The notes below the pieces were generated by a model. It had not been told where the DNA came from. It saw only the letters and a program-made list of their open reading frames with translations, and searched no databases. Shown in pieces: positions 50,445 to 61,940 of a DNA stretch of 64,000 nt (position 1 is its first letter; every line of letters begins with the position of its first letter). Both the position numbers and the translations under genes were made by a program. Where the stretch lies: positions 210,498,912 through 210,562,911 of the forward strand of contig BTPG01000004.1 of the NCBI GenBank assembly GCA_036245525.1, in the 5' to 3' direction. This DNA comes from Semisulcospira habei (taxonomy: Eukaryota > Mollusca > Gastropoda > Semisulcospiridae).

Positions 50445-50805
50445 AATATCTCCAATAGTTCTGTCCGGTATAAACGACTTCGGCTGTCAGTAGCGTTTGT
50501 AGGAAATTACGCATTACCGACAAACAAAGGATCAAAGCCAAAGTAAACAATTTTTTTTAATTCAAAGTGATTTATCACCGTCGAGTGATTCCCCTTGATT
50601 GGCATCTGTATTCTGATGGTAGTGTTTTTAAGAGAAAAAACAAAGCAAAACAAAACAAAACAAAGCAAAACAGGGGCCTTATTTTTTTGATAGGTTGGAG
50701 GTCACAAACAAGAACTTGACCCCCCCCCCCCCCACACACACACACACACACACACAGTGTGACACACACAAACAGACACACTCGAAGTAACTGATCCGCC
50801 CCTGC

Positions 50806-51047
50806 CAGGGCCGGATCACTTGCATATTTGGGGGGCGGGGGAGGGGGGGTCCAAAAATATTTTTGGAGATATTAACCACCTGAAGCAGACACCTAAAGCA
50901 GAGTTTTGACTGTTTTGATTATGGTTTTATTTTGTTGTTTGTTTTTTTTTCACCAAGGTGAGCAAAGATCATCCTTCAGTGTATCAAAGTTTTATGGACC
51001 CCTCTGCCCCCCCCCCCACACCACCCCTCCCCCTGGATCCGGCCCTG
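50806..51047. mobile_element. hAT-like MITE
   Basis: It begins CAGGGCCGGATC and ends GGATCCGGCCCTG. CAGGG ends are usual for hAT elements. The copy B flank lacks it. An 8-bp target duplication is not clear. Confidence 0.65.
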
Positions 51048-51289
51048 TCTGCTGTGTATGTCTACTTATATACATTAATGCACATTATGTTCATAGGAAG
51101 ATTCAAATTGTCCCCTTTTCTGGCCTGAAAAGGTCAATTTCGCGTCAGTCACGTGAGAATAAGGCAAAGCAATCGCTTATTGAGGTCAAGGACAGAAACG
51201 ACAAGATTGCGCTGTAAGATCTTTTCACAATAGATAATGGAAAGTCTGAAAAAAACGCTCTCTTGTCCACGCACATGCGTTGTCGCTTA

Positions 51290-51490
51290 CCTCATTCAAC
51301 TCGGACACGCCACGGCAAGACATGGATCGAGATGTGATAGTTCAAGGCCCAGAATAGCATGACGCCCATAGGATCCAAGCTATTCTGGCACAACCCTTGA
51401 ACTATCACGCTCGATCTGTTTCCAGAAGTGTGATACAATCTTCAGACGGCAACTTCAAAATTGCGGATTTCGGTCCTGGAGCAGAATGTG
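51290..51490. repeat. Palindromic MITE, inverted relative of 49891-50095
   Basis: It reads as the reverse complement of the 49891 subfamily, ending GGTCCTGGAGCAGAATGTG before TTAA (51491-51494). The left end is approximate. Confidence 0.65.
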
Positions 51491-51494
51491 TTAA

Positions 51495-51720
51495 TCCTTT
51501 CCCTGCCACCCGAGCAGATATTTTCTTCCTGAAATCATTCTTTCAACGAAACAAAGACACAACCCTCCTAGAAATATAGGCATGCGAAATGGTCTCAGCT
51601 AGAGACATAGATCCTCATGACCCCCCCCCCCCCCCCCCCCCGGAAATGCAGGGTTCATGATGATCTATGTCTCTTGCAGTCGCGTTGTCAGTGTTCGAAT
51701 TTCTCTCCACAGTGAAGGTG
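51495..51720. repeat. Palindromic MITE, CTCATGAG family
   Basis: It shares TTAA 51491-51494 with the preceding element and ends before TTAA 51721-51724. The central hairpin has a C-run at its tip. Confidence 0.75.
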
Positions 51721-52009
51721 TTAAAAGTGAAATGCCACAGTTGTATCCCCCATCCCCACCACCGGGCTTGACAGGTATCTGGTGCGCCCTGGAGATAGAC
51801 AGGAGACCGAGTTAACAATAAACTCTAAAATGGCAAGGGAAGTGTTGCGCACTTTATCCTTTGTCTTTGTCATGGGCTGACCATTTGGTGCGTAACAAGG
51901 GGTAAGGGGATCTAACTCTTTGTTAACGTGTTTATCCAGCTTGGGTGATTCCCCGCGGTAGTCGAATGCATTCTGATGGAAACGCTTTCAGTTGGAGCAC
52001 GGACAAGCA

Positions 52010-52475
52010 ACCAACCAACCAAACAAACAAACAATCAAACAAATAAATACACAAACAAACAAACTGATGTACAGACGAACGAACAAATAAACAAGCAATC
52101 AAACAAAGGAGCATGCAAACAATCAAAAAACGAAACTAACTATTATCTAACGAATATATCAAATAAACAAGTAAGCAAACAATCAAACAAACAAACACAA
52201 ACGAACAAAGAGGCGTAGAGACAAACCAACCAGTCAACCAATCAACCATCCAACTAATCAAACAACCAACCAACCAACAAACAAACAAACAAACAGACAA
52301 ACTAGCAAACAAACAAACTAATAGACAAACAAACAAATTGATGTACGAACAAATGAACAATGAAACAAACAAGAATGCAAACAATCAAACAACGAAACTA
52401 ACTAAATAACTATCTAATTAACTAATATATCAAACAAACAATGAAACAAACAAGCAAACAAGCAAGCAAACACAC
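52010..52475. repeat. Degenerate (CAAA)n tract
   Basis: A long imperfect ACAA/CAAA repeat with interspersed unique words. Confidence 0.85.
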
Positions 52476-52639
52476 ACTCTTTATCGACTGCAATGTATAC
52501 CATGATCTTTTTGTGAAGTGCGATCACATAAACTTTCCCCAAACGCAGTTTTAATTAAGGCTGTGTTCGACGATGAATACCTAACACAACATTTTTTTTT
52601 TTTAAAGGTAGTGAGATTCTGCATACATAATTTTTTTTT

Positions 52640-52705
52640 GTAACGCGCTTAGGGCCGACTGATTCAGCGCGATATAAATGCTTTTTATTATTATTACTAT
52701 TAACA
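52640..52705. repeat. SINE 3' tail-like sequence
   Basis: GTAACGCGCTTAGGGCCG, then GCGCGATATAAATGC and a short ATT run, resembles the conserved tail of widespread SINEs. Confidence 0.5.
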
Positions 52706-52820
52706 AAGTCATGATGATGGTCTTGAACAAAAAATATGACCTCACTGAATGTAAAATAACCACAGCGGACGTCCGCTCCAGGACATGTTGCTTTCTCAGT
52801 TCGCAAAAGGCTACCGGGCT

Positions 52821-52878
52821 GAAGTCGGCCGCAGTGGGCCCGCGCACTGTTGTGCGCGGGCCCACTGCGGCCGACTTC
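52821..52878. repeat. GC-rich perfect palindrome
   Basis: Two 26-bp arms (GAAGTCGGCCGCAGTGGGCC...) separated by CTGTTG. Confidence 0.9.
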
Positions 52879-53054
52879 GGCCTCATTAGTCTTTGCGTGG
52901 CTGGCTTACGGCTCGAGCGAGTCATACAACTCTTTCGTCATGGTAATGATCTGCAAATGAATGTTATCACCGGACGCATTATGATAATGTATTGAAAGCA
53001 GTCACATGTTTCAAACTTCCTGCGAGCGTGAGAATAAGTTACACTGAATTCACT

Positions 53055-53520
53055 GCAGTCAATTAAACCCATTTAAACGCCATTAAAGGCCGCATTTCCC
53101 AAATTTTGGAGGGGGTCACCGAACGACTGTGTACCGGTTGCAGGAAAAGGACTGATCGACCGTGATAACTGAAGGGTAGTGCCAGATTGCTTGGCGCCGG
53201 TGTATTAACTCAGTATAAAACCCATGCAATCCCAAGGTCGCATTTCCCAAATTTGGGAGGGGACACCGAGTGACGGTGTACCGGTTGCTGGAGATAGATC
53301 GACCGTGATAATTCAAGGGTAGTGCCAGATTGGCTTGGTTAACTCAGTATATTTACCCATGTAACCCCAAGGTCGCATTTCCCAAAATTTGGAGGTGCCA
53401 CCTAACGACGGTGTACCGGTTTCTGAATATGGATAGACCGTGACGATTCAAGGGTAGTGCCAGATTGGCTTGGCGCCTAAAGGCGCCAAGCTAATCTGGC
53501 GCTACGCTTGAATTATCATA
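53055..53520. repeat. Tandem triplet of GGCGCC-family MITE left halves
   Basis: Three successive copies of the AGGTCGCATTTCCCAAA...GGGTAGTGCCAGATT segment start near 53085, 53230 and 53370. Only the last has the complete hairpin (about 53440-53520). Confidence 0.8.
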
Positions 53521-53697
53521 TGTGTGTGACCTGGCGAATGACACATTGTTTGCCTGAAGCTATTCCGACTGTATGGGGCGGCATACGCTTAACATTTTGA
53601 TTATCGTATATGCAGGATTTTACCCATTTAAGCGATGTGACCCATGCGGGCTTTGAATTATAGCATTTGCTGTTACTGATCAATGTTGCTTTACCTC

Positions 53698-54553
53698 TGT
53701 TACGTGGTGGAGTTGTAGTCGAAGTATGATAAACACACCAGACACACACACGTAGAGTTCTTTAAAGTAAACCTCGTTCAGCTGCAATCCGTCACACGTG
53801 GCTTAAGGATGTAGACAATACTGGAGTAACAGTTCCAACAATATTTAATTCAGCGATGCGATATCCACACAATAATGCACTTTCAAATGCACAAACTACT
53901 GAATACAAAGTCTCTTCTGCTATGTCCATACTACGACTCAAAGTTTCTCATACACAGCATCTCTCGCAATAAACTGCGTATCTCTACAACTGACAAAGCA
54001 AGACAATGTACTCACGGGCTTTCCCAGCGCCCTCCTTATATACACTATCAAAATCTAGAATCTTCTACGGAAATCATGAACTCAAACAACCAGAACGAAA
54101 CACGCAGCCGAAGCTCATTAACATAAACTTTCCAGAAACAATATATCAGGCTACAAAAATACGGCTGCTCACTTCAGCTCTAAATTCTAGCATATAATAA
54201 AGACACATAAAAGTATGGTATCCCTATCTATGATAGCTCAAAAAGGTACGAGAACATTCACCAAACAAAATAAAACGCTGCTCACTACACGCGCACAGGA
54301 AAACAAAAAGTAGCGAAAATGTTGCGATGTCACCTAACCGACGTGACACTTACGAGGCCACTAGACAGTGCGACCCTTCTACAACGTTCCGGACTAAACT
54401 TAACAAAACGAAATCGGCTCTACTCACGAACAAAAGAAAATCTTACTAAAAAGGCACGAAATCATAACCGTGATAGCTCAAATAAACAACATATCGTTAC
54501 CTACGAATAACACATGTACGCTCTCACAGGATAACACAACCACAATCGTAACA
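53698..54553 (-). repeat. 3' LTR
   Basis: 856 bp. It differs from the other LTR by one inserted base (near 54270) and very few substitutions, for example TATCTCTAC versus TATCTATAC. Confidence 0.95.
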
Positions 54554-54556
54554 TTA

Positions 54557-54575
54557 CCCCCCCCCCCCCCCTCTT
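54557..54575 (-). promoter_or_regulatory. Polypurine tract
   Basis: On the minus strand AAGA plus a run of about 15 G lies three bases before the 3' LTR, the place for plus-strand priming. Confidence 0.8.
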
Positions 54576-54884
54576 AATAATGAAATTTCACACAAAATAA
54601 TTCTTCTCAGATTTCAAAAATACGGTTGTGGCTGTGTAAATCTACACAAAACCCTAAATAAATATAATTACACATCAAAAATCGAATTTAAAAAAAAACG
54701 TCTCACAGTTCCTGTAAACAGTCCTGAGCATCGAAATGTTTCATACAAAAGTTCTGGACACAGAAATGTTCATTTAAACTGCTCTGCTCAGGTAATCTGC
54801 TCCAAAGTTCTGCGAATCCTTAAGTTAAACTAAAAATAATGTCAAAGTTAGTTTCAGGAACATCACCAAATCATAAGTTACAGT

Positions 54885-57602
54885 TCACAGTTCATTAAGG
54901 TCAAACAAGTTCTCGTCGTCTAGTCTTTCGTCATCAACAAGACGCACTGATGCGGCCATTTGTGTCTTGTCTTGACGACCTCTCGCAATATACTTCTTCA
55001 GCAAATTAGCATGGTAAGTTTTCACCTTATTGTTGACCTTGACTCTGTAGTCGTTGATGTCAACCACCGTGTCGACAACGTATGGTCCCTTCCACTGCAT
55101 CAGAAGTTTGTTGTTGTTGTCGGTAGGAAGAAGAACCAACACTTGGTCACCTGGCTGGAATCGTCGAGGTTTTGCCTTACGATCATAGTAATGCTTCCCC
55201 TTGTTCTGCGCCTTCCGTAGTTCTTCTCGAGCCATCCTTAGGGTATCTTCCAGCTTCTCTCTCAGGTCGAAGACGTACTGGTAGCTGATTTTCACCTCAG
55301 GTGCGTCGATATCCTTGGTCCACAGATCCTTCAGGATGTGCATGGGCCCCCTCACAGTCCTACCGTACAGTAATTCAAAAGGGGAAAACCCTGTCGAATC
55401 CTGAGGAACTTCACGGTATGCGAAGAGCAAGGCATTGATGTATCTATGCCACAACCTTGGCTGCTCAGCGCACAGTTTCTTCAACATAGCCTTTAAAGTT
55501 CCATTAAACTTTTCAACCAGCCCATTACACATGGGGTGATAAGGGGTGGTAGTAAGGTGTCGGATGCTCAATAGCCGGTTGACTTCCTCCATGCAGTCTG
55601 AGACGAACTGAGTTCCTAGGTCACTCAGGATCTCTTCAGGAATTCCTAAACGGCTGAACATGTCGACGAGCGCCTCTGCTACTGTTGGAGTGTCGATCTT
55701 TTTCAATGGTATGGCTTCAGGATAACGTGTAGCGTAGTCCACCAGGGTCAAAATGTATCGATGACCATCTTCACTCGGAGGAGATATTGGCCCCACAAGG
55801 TCAACAGCTACCCGCTTGAAAGGCATATCGATCAATGGCATTTTCTCTAGAGGAACCTTGGGCACCTTTCCCTTGGAGATTGTCTTCTGGCATATGTCGC
55901 ACGATCTGCAGAATCGGGTGACGTCGCCTCCCATATCAGGCCAGTAGAAGACGGCTCGGATTCTATCGAGCGTCTTGTTGATTCCCAAATGTCCTCCCAA
56001 TATGGAATCATGTGCCAATTTCATCACCTGCATTCTCAAAGGTTCAGGAACTACTACTTGACGCACAGGTTTATCTCCATTGCTACCGAATATCCGGAAC
56101 AGGATATCTTTTCTGGTCTCGAAGGTTATCTCTTTTCCCTTTCGCATCACAGGCTCGGTTTGACCTCGGAACTTGTCAAGCGTGGTGTCGGCTCTCTGTA
56201 GCTCCACCAGCCTTTCTTTATTCACCACTGCTGCTTCCGTGTTGTCCGCCACTTTAAGAGGGATGGTCTGATGACTCTTCTTTGCTTGACTTCTCGTGGT
56301 AACAGAACATATTTCAGGTCTCCACTCTGGATCTGGACCGTCTGCGTTTCTGGCACCATCAATGTTTCCGATGATGAGGTCGTAGACTGGCGTCTTCACG
56401 CACAACGCCTTCACCTCTCCTGTCAAGTATGGGGTGTCGACACTGACTTTGGCAAGGGGGATAATCCTTACAGTTCCGTCAGCCAAAATGAGGGTGGTCC
56501 ACTCCTGTAGCTTCTGGTCTTCAGCTACTAGGTCCTCTCTCACGATGATGCAGCTACAACCAGTGTCTCTCAACACTCTCACTGGTGTGTCGCCGACGAA
56601 TCCTGACACCACCGGCATGTTCGGCACTTCATTCTCAGGCAGCGCGATGTTTGAGACTGGTAAAAATGTAGTCCCATCTCCTACTGGGATGCGTCCATTC
56701 TTTTTGAAAGATTCGATCAGTTCTGGTGTCGCTCGCTTTTCTCTGGATTCAAAGTCATTGGATGACGTCACATCATTAGCTAATACAGCGGCAGCTCTGT
56801 GTTGAGACGTGGTACTGCTTCTGCCTGCTATCCCACGATCTTGGTTGGATCTTCTGATGTTGTCGCCTCGGGGAACATCTTTAGAAGGACACCGTATCGC
56901 TTTGTGACCTTTCTTTCCACAGAGAAAACATGTCAGGTTCTCCACCGGCTTGTATCTCAGGGTGTCTCTGACATTGTGGATTTCCTCTGCTGGTGCAGAC
57001 ACACGCTGTGGCTTACTGGACCCGAACTTCATGTTGTGAGCGTCAAGGTATCTTTGAGCGAAGTCGGCCAGGGCCTTTAGTGACTGGTCTTTTTGCTCTC
57101 TGAGGTGGGCGGCCAGGTCCTTAGAACATGCGCTGAAAACTTGTTCTTTGATGATGAGGTCGCACAGGTCTTGGTACTCTCTGTTTAGACCAGCCAGCTC
57201 TATCCATTTCTCCAGGTAGCTTCTGATTCTCTCAATGAATAGGCCGGGTGTTTCTCCTTCTTCAGGCTTGCAGTTCCGAAATCGTCGCCTGTAACCCTCT
57301 TCAGTGAAGTCGTACTGTCTCAACAGGGCGGCTTTCAACTGTGTATAATCTTCGGCTTCTTCTCTTGGTAAGCGGGTGTAAAATTCAAGCGCTTTGCCAG
57401 TTAGAAGTGCGCTCAGTTTAATAGGCCAAGTCTCTTGTTTCCAATTGTTGCTATTTGCGAAGCGCTCGAATCGCTCCAGATAAGCGTCCATCTTATCTGA
57501 ATTTTCAATGAAAGGTGGAAGTTTTGGCGCACGGGCTGTTTGTTCTCTGCTCGCTAATGCTGTTGCTTCATTAGTTCTCTGGCTCTGTGCCTCAATCTCC
57601 AT
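54885..57602 (-). CDS. Gag-protease-integrase polyprotein without reverse transcriptase
   Basis: A 905-residue open frame. Residues 27-190 are a retrotransposon gag core (MDAYLERFERFA). CFLCGKKGHKAIRC (225-238) is a CCHC zinc knuckle. DTGCS (346-350) is the aspartic protease active site. After a linker comes the integrase: HHCC zinc site (two His near 531-538, CRSCDIC at 565-571), then catalytic Asp601 (VDLVG), Asp661 (SDLGTQF) and Glu697 (LVEKFNG), a D,D35E triad; WKGPY near 845 is the GPY/F module. The frame ends 330 bp before the LTR with no YxDD or RNase H motif anywhere. The element could cut, package and integrate, but must borrow reverse transcription. Upstream, the frame continues to 58001 beyond one TGA. 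Confidence 0.93.
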   Translation of the reverse strand: MEIEAQSQRTNEATALASREQTARAPKLPPFIENSDKMDAYLERFERFANSNNWKQETWPIKLSALLTGKALEFYTRLPREEAEDYTQLKAALLRQYDFTEEGYRRRFRNCKPEEGETPGLFIERIRSYLEKWIELAGLNREYQDLCDLIIKEQVFSACSKDLAAHLREQKDQSLKALADFAQRYLDAHNMKFGSSKPQRVSAPAEEIHNVRDTLRYKPVENLTCFLCGKKGHKAIRCPSKDVPRGDNIRRSNQDRGIAGRSSTTSQHRAAAVLANDVTSSNDFESREKRATPELIESFKKNGRIPVGDGTTFLPVSNIALPENEVPNMPVVSGFVGDTPVRVLRDTGCSCIIVREDLVAEDQKLQEWTTLILADGTVRIIPLAKVSVDTPYLTGEVKALCVKTPVYDLIIGNIDGARNADGPDPEWRPEICSVTTRSQAKKSHQTIPLKVADNTEAAVVNKERLVELQRADTTLDKFRGQTEPVMRKGKEITFETRKDILFRIFGSNGDKPVRQVVVPEPLRMQVMKLAHDSILGGHLGINKTLDRIRAVFYWPDMGGDVTRFCRSCDICQKTISKGKVPKVPLEKMPLIDMPFKRVAVDLVGPISPPSEDGHRYILTLVDYATRYPEAIPLKKIDTPTVAEALVDMFSRLGIPEEILSDLGTQFVSDCMEEVNRLLSIRHLTTTPYHPMCNGLVEKFNGTLKAMLKKLCAEQPRLWHRYINALLFAYREVPQDSTGFSPFELLYGRTVRGPMHILKDLWTKDIDAPEVKISYQYVFDLREKLEDTLRMAREELRKAQNKGKHYYDRKAKPRRFQPGDQVLVLLPTDNNNKLLMQWKGPYVVDTVVDINDYRVKVNNKVKTYHANLLKKYIARGRQDKTQMAASVRLVDDERLDDENLFDLNEL

Positions 57603-58001
57603 CTGCTTTAGATGAATTTCGTGTTGACGCTGCCTCTCCGCCTCTTCTCTCTCCTCTTCTCGTTGTTTCTCTGCCTCTCTTCACTGTTTCTCTGCTTCTT
57701 CTGCTTGGATTTCGAGTCTCCTGATTTCACGTTCTTTGGCTCTTTCTTCTCTTTCCAGTCTCTCCTTTTCTTCTTTCTCTCGTTCCTTTTCTTCTTTCTC
57801 TTCTCTCTCCAATCTCTCCTTTTCTTCTCTCTCTCGTCTCTTTTCTTCTTTCTCTTCTCTCTCCAATCTCTCCTTTTCTTCTCTCTCTCGTCTCTTTTCC
57901 TCTTTCTCCTCTCTCTCCTTTACAAACTCGAGGAGTTGAGCTCCTTCGAGTCCACATTCCTTTCCAATTTTCAGGAATATCTCCATCTCCGATGTCGCCA
58001 T
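57603..58001 (-). pseudogene. Gag N-terminal coiled coil, one in-frame stop
   Basis: It is in the same frame as 54885-57602. It starts MATSEMEIFLKIG and continues as a Glu/Lys/Arg coiled coil with internal repeats, then meets TGA at 57681-57683 and stays open into the polyprotein. The stop looks like a CGA to TGA change. The start resembles that of the decayed element (MESDQVEGIL...). Confidence 0.8.
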
Positions 58002-58062
58002 CTCTGCTTTTCACTGCTGGCTGTTTTCTCCTGCTACCCTTTCCACTGAACCAACTGAAGAG

Positions 58063-58080
58063 GTCTCGTCGGGGTCGCCA
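58063..58080 (-). promoter_or_regulatory. Primer binding site
   Basis: On the minus strand, three bases after the 5' LTR, TGGCGACCCCGACGAG can pair with the CCA-ending 3' terminus of a tRNA. The tRNA was not identified. Confidence 0.75.
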
Positions 58081-58083
58081 AAA

Positions 58084-58938
58084 TGTTACGTGGTGGAGTT
58101 GTAGTCGAAGTATGATAAACACACCAGACACACACACGTAGAGTTCTTTAAAGTAAACCTCGTTCAGCTGCAATCCGTCACACGTGGCTTAAGGATGTAG
58201 ACAATACTGGAGTAACAGTTCCAACAATATTTAATTCAGCGATGCGATATCCACACAATAATGCACTTTCAAATGCACAAACTACTGAATACAAAGTCTC
58301 TTCTGCTATGTCCATACTACGACTCAAAGTTTCTCATACACAGCATCTCTCGCAATAAACTGCGTATCTATACAACTGACAAAGCAAGACAATGTACTCA
58401 CGGGCTTTCCCAGCGCCCTCCTTATATACACTATCAAAATCTAGAATCTTCTACGGAAATCATGAACTCAAACAACCAGAACGAAACACGCAGCCGAAGC
58501 TCATTAACATAAACTTTCCAGAAACAATATATCAGGCTACAAAAATACGGCTGCTCACTTCAGCTCTAAATTCTAGCATATAATAAAGACACATAAAAGT
58601 ATGGTATCCCTATCTATGATAGCTCAAAAAGGTACGAGAACATTCACCAAACAAAATAAAAGCTGCTCACTACACGCGCACAGGAAAACAAAAAGTAGCG
58701 AAAATGTTGCGATGTCACCTAACCGACGTGACACTTACGAGGCCACTAGACAGTGCGACCCTTCTACAACGTTCCGGACTAAACTTAACAAAACGAAATC
58801 GGCTCTACTCACGAACAAAAGAAAATCTTACTAAAAAGGCACGAAATCATAACCGTGATAGCTCAAATAAACAACATATCGTTACCTACGAATAACACAT
58901 GTACGCTCTCACAGGATAACACAACCACAATCGTAACA
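58084..58938 (-). repeat. 5' LTR
   Basis: 855 bp, starting the element on the minus strand. Confidence 0.95.
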
Positions 58939-59184
58939 ACCTCAGATACGACTTTTCTAGTACTCTTCATAATCAGTGTAAGGCACACGTAACAAAGGTT
59001 TCCTACTGTCCCTAGAGCGCAACCGGGACCTCTCCTAGTGCAAAGAAGAACAAGAGCAGAAAAGTCTTTTATTTTACGACACTCAAACTGCGTAAGACTT
59101 TTGTTCAACAGTTTTGTAAGACATGTTCAATCAGGGACCAAAATCCCCAAACCGTCCAAGAAACACGGTTACAAATTGGTCTCA

Positions 59185-59249
59185 GCAAGAGGCATAGATC
59201 CTCATGAACCCCCGCAGTCGCGGGGCTCATGAGTATCTATGTCTCTTGC
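59185..59249. repeat. CTCATGAG-family hairpin
   Basis: GCAAGAGGCATAGATCCTCA pairs with its near complement around CCCCGCAGTCGCGGGG. Confidence 0.8.
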
Positions 59250-59723
59250 ATTTGGATCGTGTTCACATTTTTTCGACAGTCAAGGGGTAAAGCCGCATAT
59301 CCGAATGCATCTCGTATCGAATGTTAAAGCATATGTCGCCCCATAGTCCAACATCTCCTTTTGTTGACCTCCCCAACACACCACGACCCCCTCCTCCACA
59401 CTTCCTCTCTCCGACCTCCTTTCTCTCTATATATCCCTCCGTATCACTCTTTTTTTTCCACATTAGATACGATTCTATACTCTGGTACGGTGCGTATCTG
59501 TGTGTTACGGATTAGCGTGGCAGGGCAGGGACAGGGAACGTAGCAGTACAGGTATGCTACCGTGCTCATACGTTTCTAATTAGTAAACTTCAGCTATAAC
59601 AAAATTTGTTTATTGTCATAACAAATTACTTTGCATTTAACAAATGTCAGTCATATATGACTGAATGTTGTTTTATATGCAATGTAATTTAATAACAAAT
59701 TACTTTGCGTATAACAAATTTGT

Positions 59724-59726
<3 letters not shown>

Positions 59727-59769
<43 letters not shown>

Positions 59770-59830
59770 TTAATGGGTATTTATATAGCGTCTAACCTAC
59801 TGACGGAGCTCTAGGCACATTACAAATACA
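59727..59830. repeat. (AAT)n followed by a SINE-like tail
   Basis: The AAT run is followed by TTTATATAGCGTCTAACC and GAGCTCTAGGCACATTACAA, the conserved SINE 3' domain in an older copy. Confidence 0.55.
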
Positions 59831-59974
59831 ATGTTTGTTTGTTTCTTTCTTTCTTACTTTGTTTTTTAAACATAATGCAAACATAAATTTACAAATAAAT
59901 AAATATTAACAAAATAAAAGAACAAAACCAAATAGCCACAAAAACACTGGTGTGTATTTGCACATACACGATCA

Positions 59975-60079
59975 CACACACACACGCACACACACACACA
60001 CACATCACACACACACACATACACACACACACACACTGACACATACAAGACAACACAACACACACACGCACACACACAC

Positions 60080-60160
<81 letters not shown>

Positions 60161-60167
60161 CACACAC
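59975..60167. repeat. (CA)n microsatellite
   Basis: Long CA tract with CG variants. Confidence 0.95.
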
Positions 60168-60715
60168 ATGAACAAGTCATCTTTAGGCAGACTTAAAAAG
60201 AGACATGTTGAGTGAGCTTCTAAACGAATGACTGCGCTGTGGTATATCAATATATGCAAAGTAATTGTGAGTGCAGCTGGAACCACTGAACAGCTGTTGC
60301 TATATATGCATTTTGTTGTGTCCGGCCTTGTTAAAAGCGAAGTTTAATAAAAGCGAAGCATAATTAAAAAACAACAACATCCAACTCACCGGTTTTAGCG
60401 ATGGCGGATAATGCCTTGTGTACAAGAGTACTCTGATGTACAAGAGTACTCTGATGTACAAGAGTACTGTGATGATTCAAGGGCGGTGCGTGTATAGTTT
60501 TAGGTCGTTCTAGCTTGGATACGATGGATCAATAGGTATAGTTCAAGGGTAGTGTCTGATGATCTCAGTGCATGCGGAAGGCGTCAAGATCAACGAGATC
60601 TCTTCCTCCCCCCCCCCACCCTCTCCCCCCTCCTTCCCCCCCCCCCCCACCCCCACCACCACTAACCAATCGTGGCCGATCATTTCTTTGCGGCAGGGTG
60701 TCATGAGTGGATTAA

Positions 60716-60927
60716 TCCCTTCCCTGCCACTGTACGTACATTTTTTTCATTCGGAAATCTTTGTTCATTCAACGACCCAAAAGCCACATCCGTCCAAGAA
60801 ATATGGATACCAACTGGTCTGAGCAAGAGGCATAGATCCTCATGAGCCCCCGCAGTCGCGGGGGCTCATGAGGATCTATGTCTCTTGCAGTTGGATCGTG
60901 TTCACGTTTTCTCGGCAGTCAAGGGGT
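60716..60927. repeat. Palindromic MITE, CTCATGAG family
   Basis: TTAA at 60712-60715; it starts TCCCTTCCCTGCC and ends CGGCAGTCAAGGGG. The core hairpin 60823-60888 is almost perfect, with tip CCCCGCAGTCGCGGGG. The right TTAA has decayed. Confidence 0.8.
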
Positions 60928-61384
60928 CTGGATTGAATTTTAATAACAAGGTCAGATATAACACAAGTTGGATATAACAGCAATTTTTCAGAGGTCACGA
61001 CAACACTTTTTCAATACAAATGTCATTTGCTCATCGCAAACTTCGTACGTAACAACGCGAATATTTGGGTCCGCAGGTGATTTGTTCTGTCCGAAGTTTC
61101 CTATGTAACTAACTCCTACGCTTGCTTAATCGCTCACTCACTCACTCACTCGCTGACAAAATGAATAACTCGCTTGCAAACGGCACGTAGCAGGTCTCTC
61201 GGTGCAATCTTCTTTTTTTTTTTTCTTTTTTTTCGATGCAAAATTCATTAGTTGATCCTTTCCAATGATAATAACGGTCTTTACAGAGGTAAAAAGTGTG
61301 CTATAGTTCATGGATGTGCGATTTTAAAAAGCGGATTTTTCTTTACATTACATGAACATGGGTTAGTGGTAGAGGGGTCAGTTG
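60928..61384. other. Unassigned DNA
   Basis: No gene was recognised. It contains short TTGGATATAAC-type words similar to 59640-59730. Confidence 0.4.
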
Positions 61385-61940
61385 CATGAGTGAACTCTGT
61401 GTTGCGCCAGTCTCTAAGCAAGGTGCTCCGCTATAGGATGAGTGAGCTCCGTATTTCGCCAGTCTCCAAGCAAGGTGCTCCGCTATAGCATGAGTGAGTT
61501 CGTGTTGCGCCAGTCGCCAAGCAAGGTGCTCCGCTATAGCATGAGTGAGCTCCGTGTTGCGCCAGTCGCCAAGCAAGGTGCTCCGCTATAGCATGAGTGA
61601 GCTCCGTGTTGCGCCAGTCGCCAAGCAAGGTGCTCCGCTATAGCATGAGTGAGCCCCTTGTTGCGCCAGTCTTCAAGCAAGGTGCTCCGCTATAGCATGA
61701 GTGAGCTCCGTGTTGCGCCAGTCGCCAAGCAAGGTGCTCCGCTATAGCATGAGTGAGCTCCGTGTTGCGCCAGTCTTCAAGCAAGGTGCTCCGCTATAGC
61801 ATGAGTGAGGTTCGTGTTGCCCCAGTCTCCAAGCAAGGTGCTCCGCTATAGCATGAGTGAGCTCCGTGTTGCGCCAGTCTCCAAGCAAGGTGCTCCGCTA
61901 TAGCATAAGCGAGCCCCTTGTTGCGCCAGTCTTCAAGCAA
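61385..61940. repeat. 52-bp minisatellite
   Basis: About eleven direct units of GAGCTCCGTGTTGCGCCAGT...GGTGCTCCGCTATAGCATGAGT with few variants, no unique spacers. One unit is a base shorter. Confidence 0.95.

Larger units (their letters stand above)
47755..51100 (+). other. 3' flank of gene copy C
   Basis: Paralogous to the flank of copy B, including C-runs, TTTG-rich segment, MITEs, SINE-like segment, CA/CT tract (49530-49630) and the TGTATGTCTACTTATATACA motif near 51055. No gene is seen. Confidence 0.75.
53698..58938 (-). mobile_element. Complete LTR retrotransposon lacking reverse transcriptase
   Basis: Two near-identical LTRs (53698-54553 and 58084-58938) begin TGTTACG and end CGTAACA. 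The 5-bp duplication ACCTC flanks the element (53693-53697 and 58939-58943). On the minus strand the order is 5' LTR, primer site, gag, protease, integrase, polypurine tract, 3' LTR. Reverse transcriptase and RNase H are missing. The gag and integrase look like Gmr1-type Gypsy elements, in which integrase precedes reverse transcriptase. Confidence 0.9.

Noticed and set aside
54554..54884. Hidden reverse transcriptase between integrase and 3' LTR
   Set aside because: Only 330 bp remain and no YxDD or RNase H motif is seen in any frame.
57612..58049. Plus-strand frame rich in Leu, Phe and Ser
   Set aside because: Antisense shadow of the charged gag coiled coil on the minus strand.
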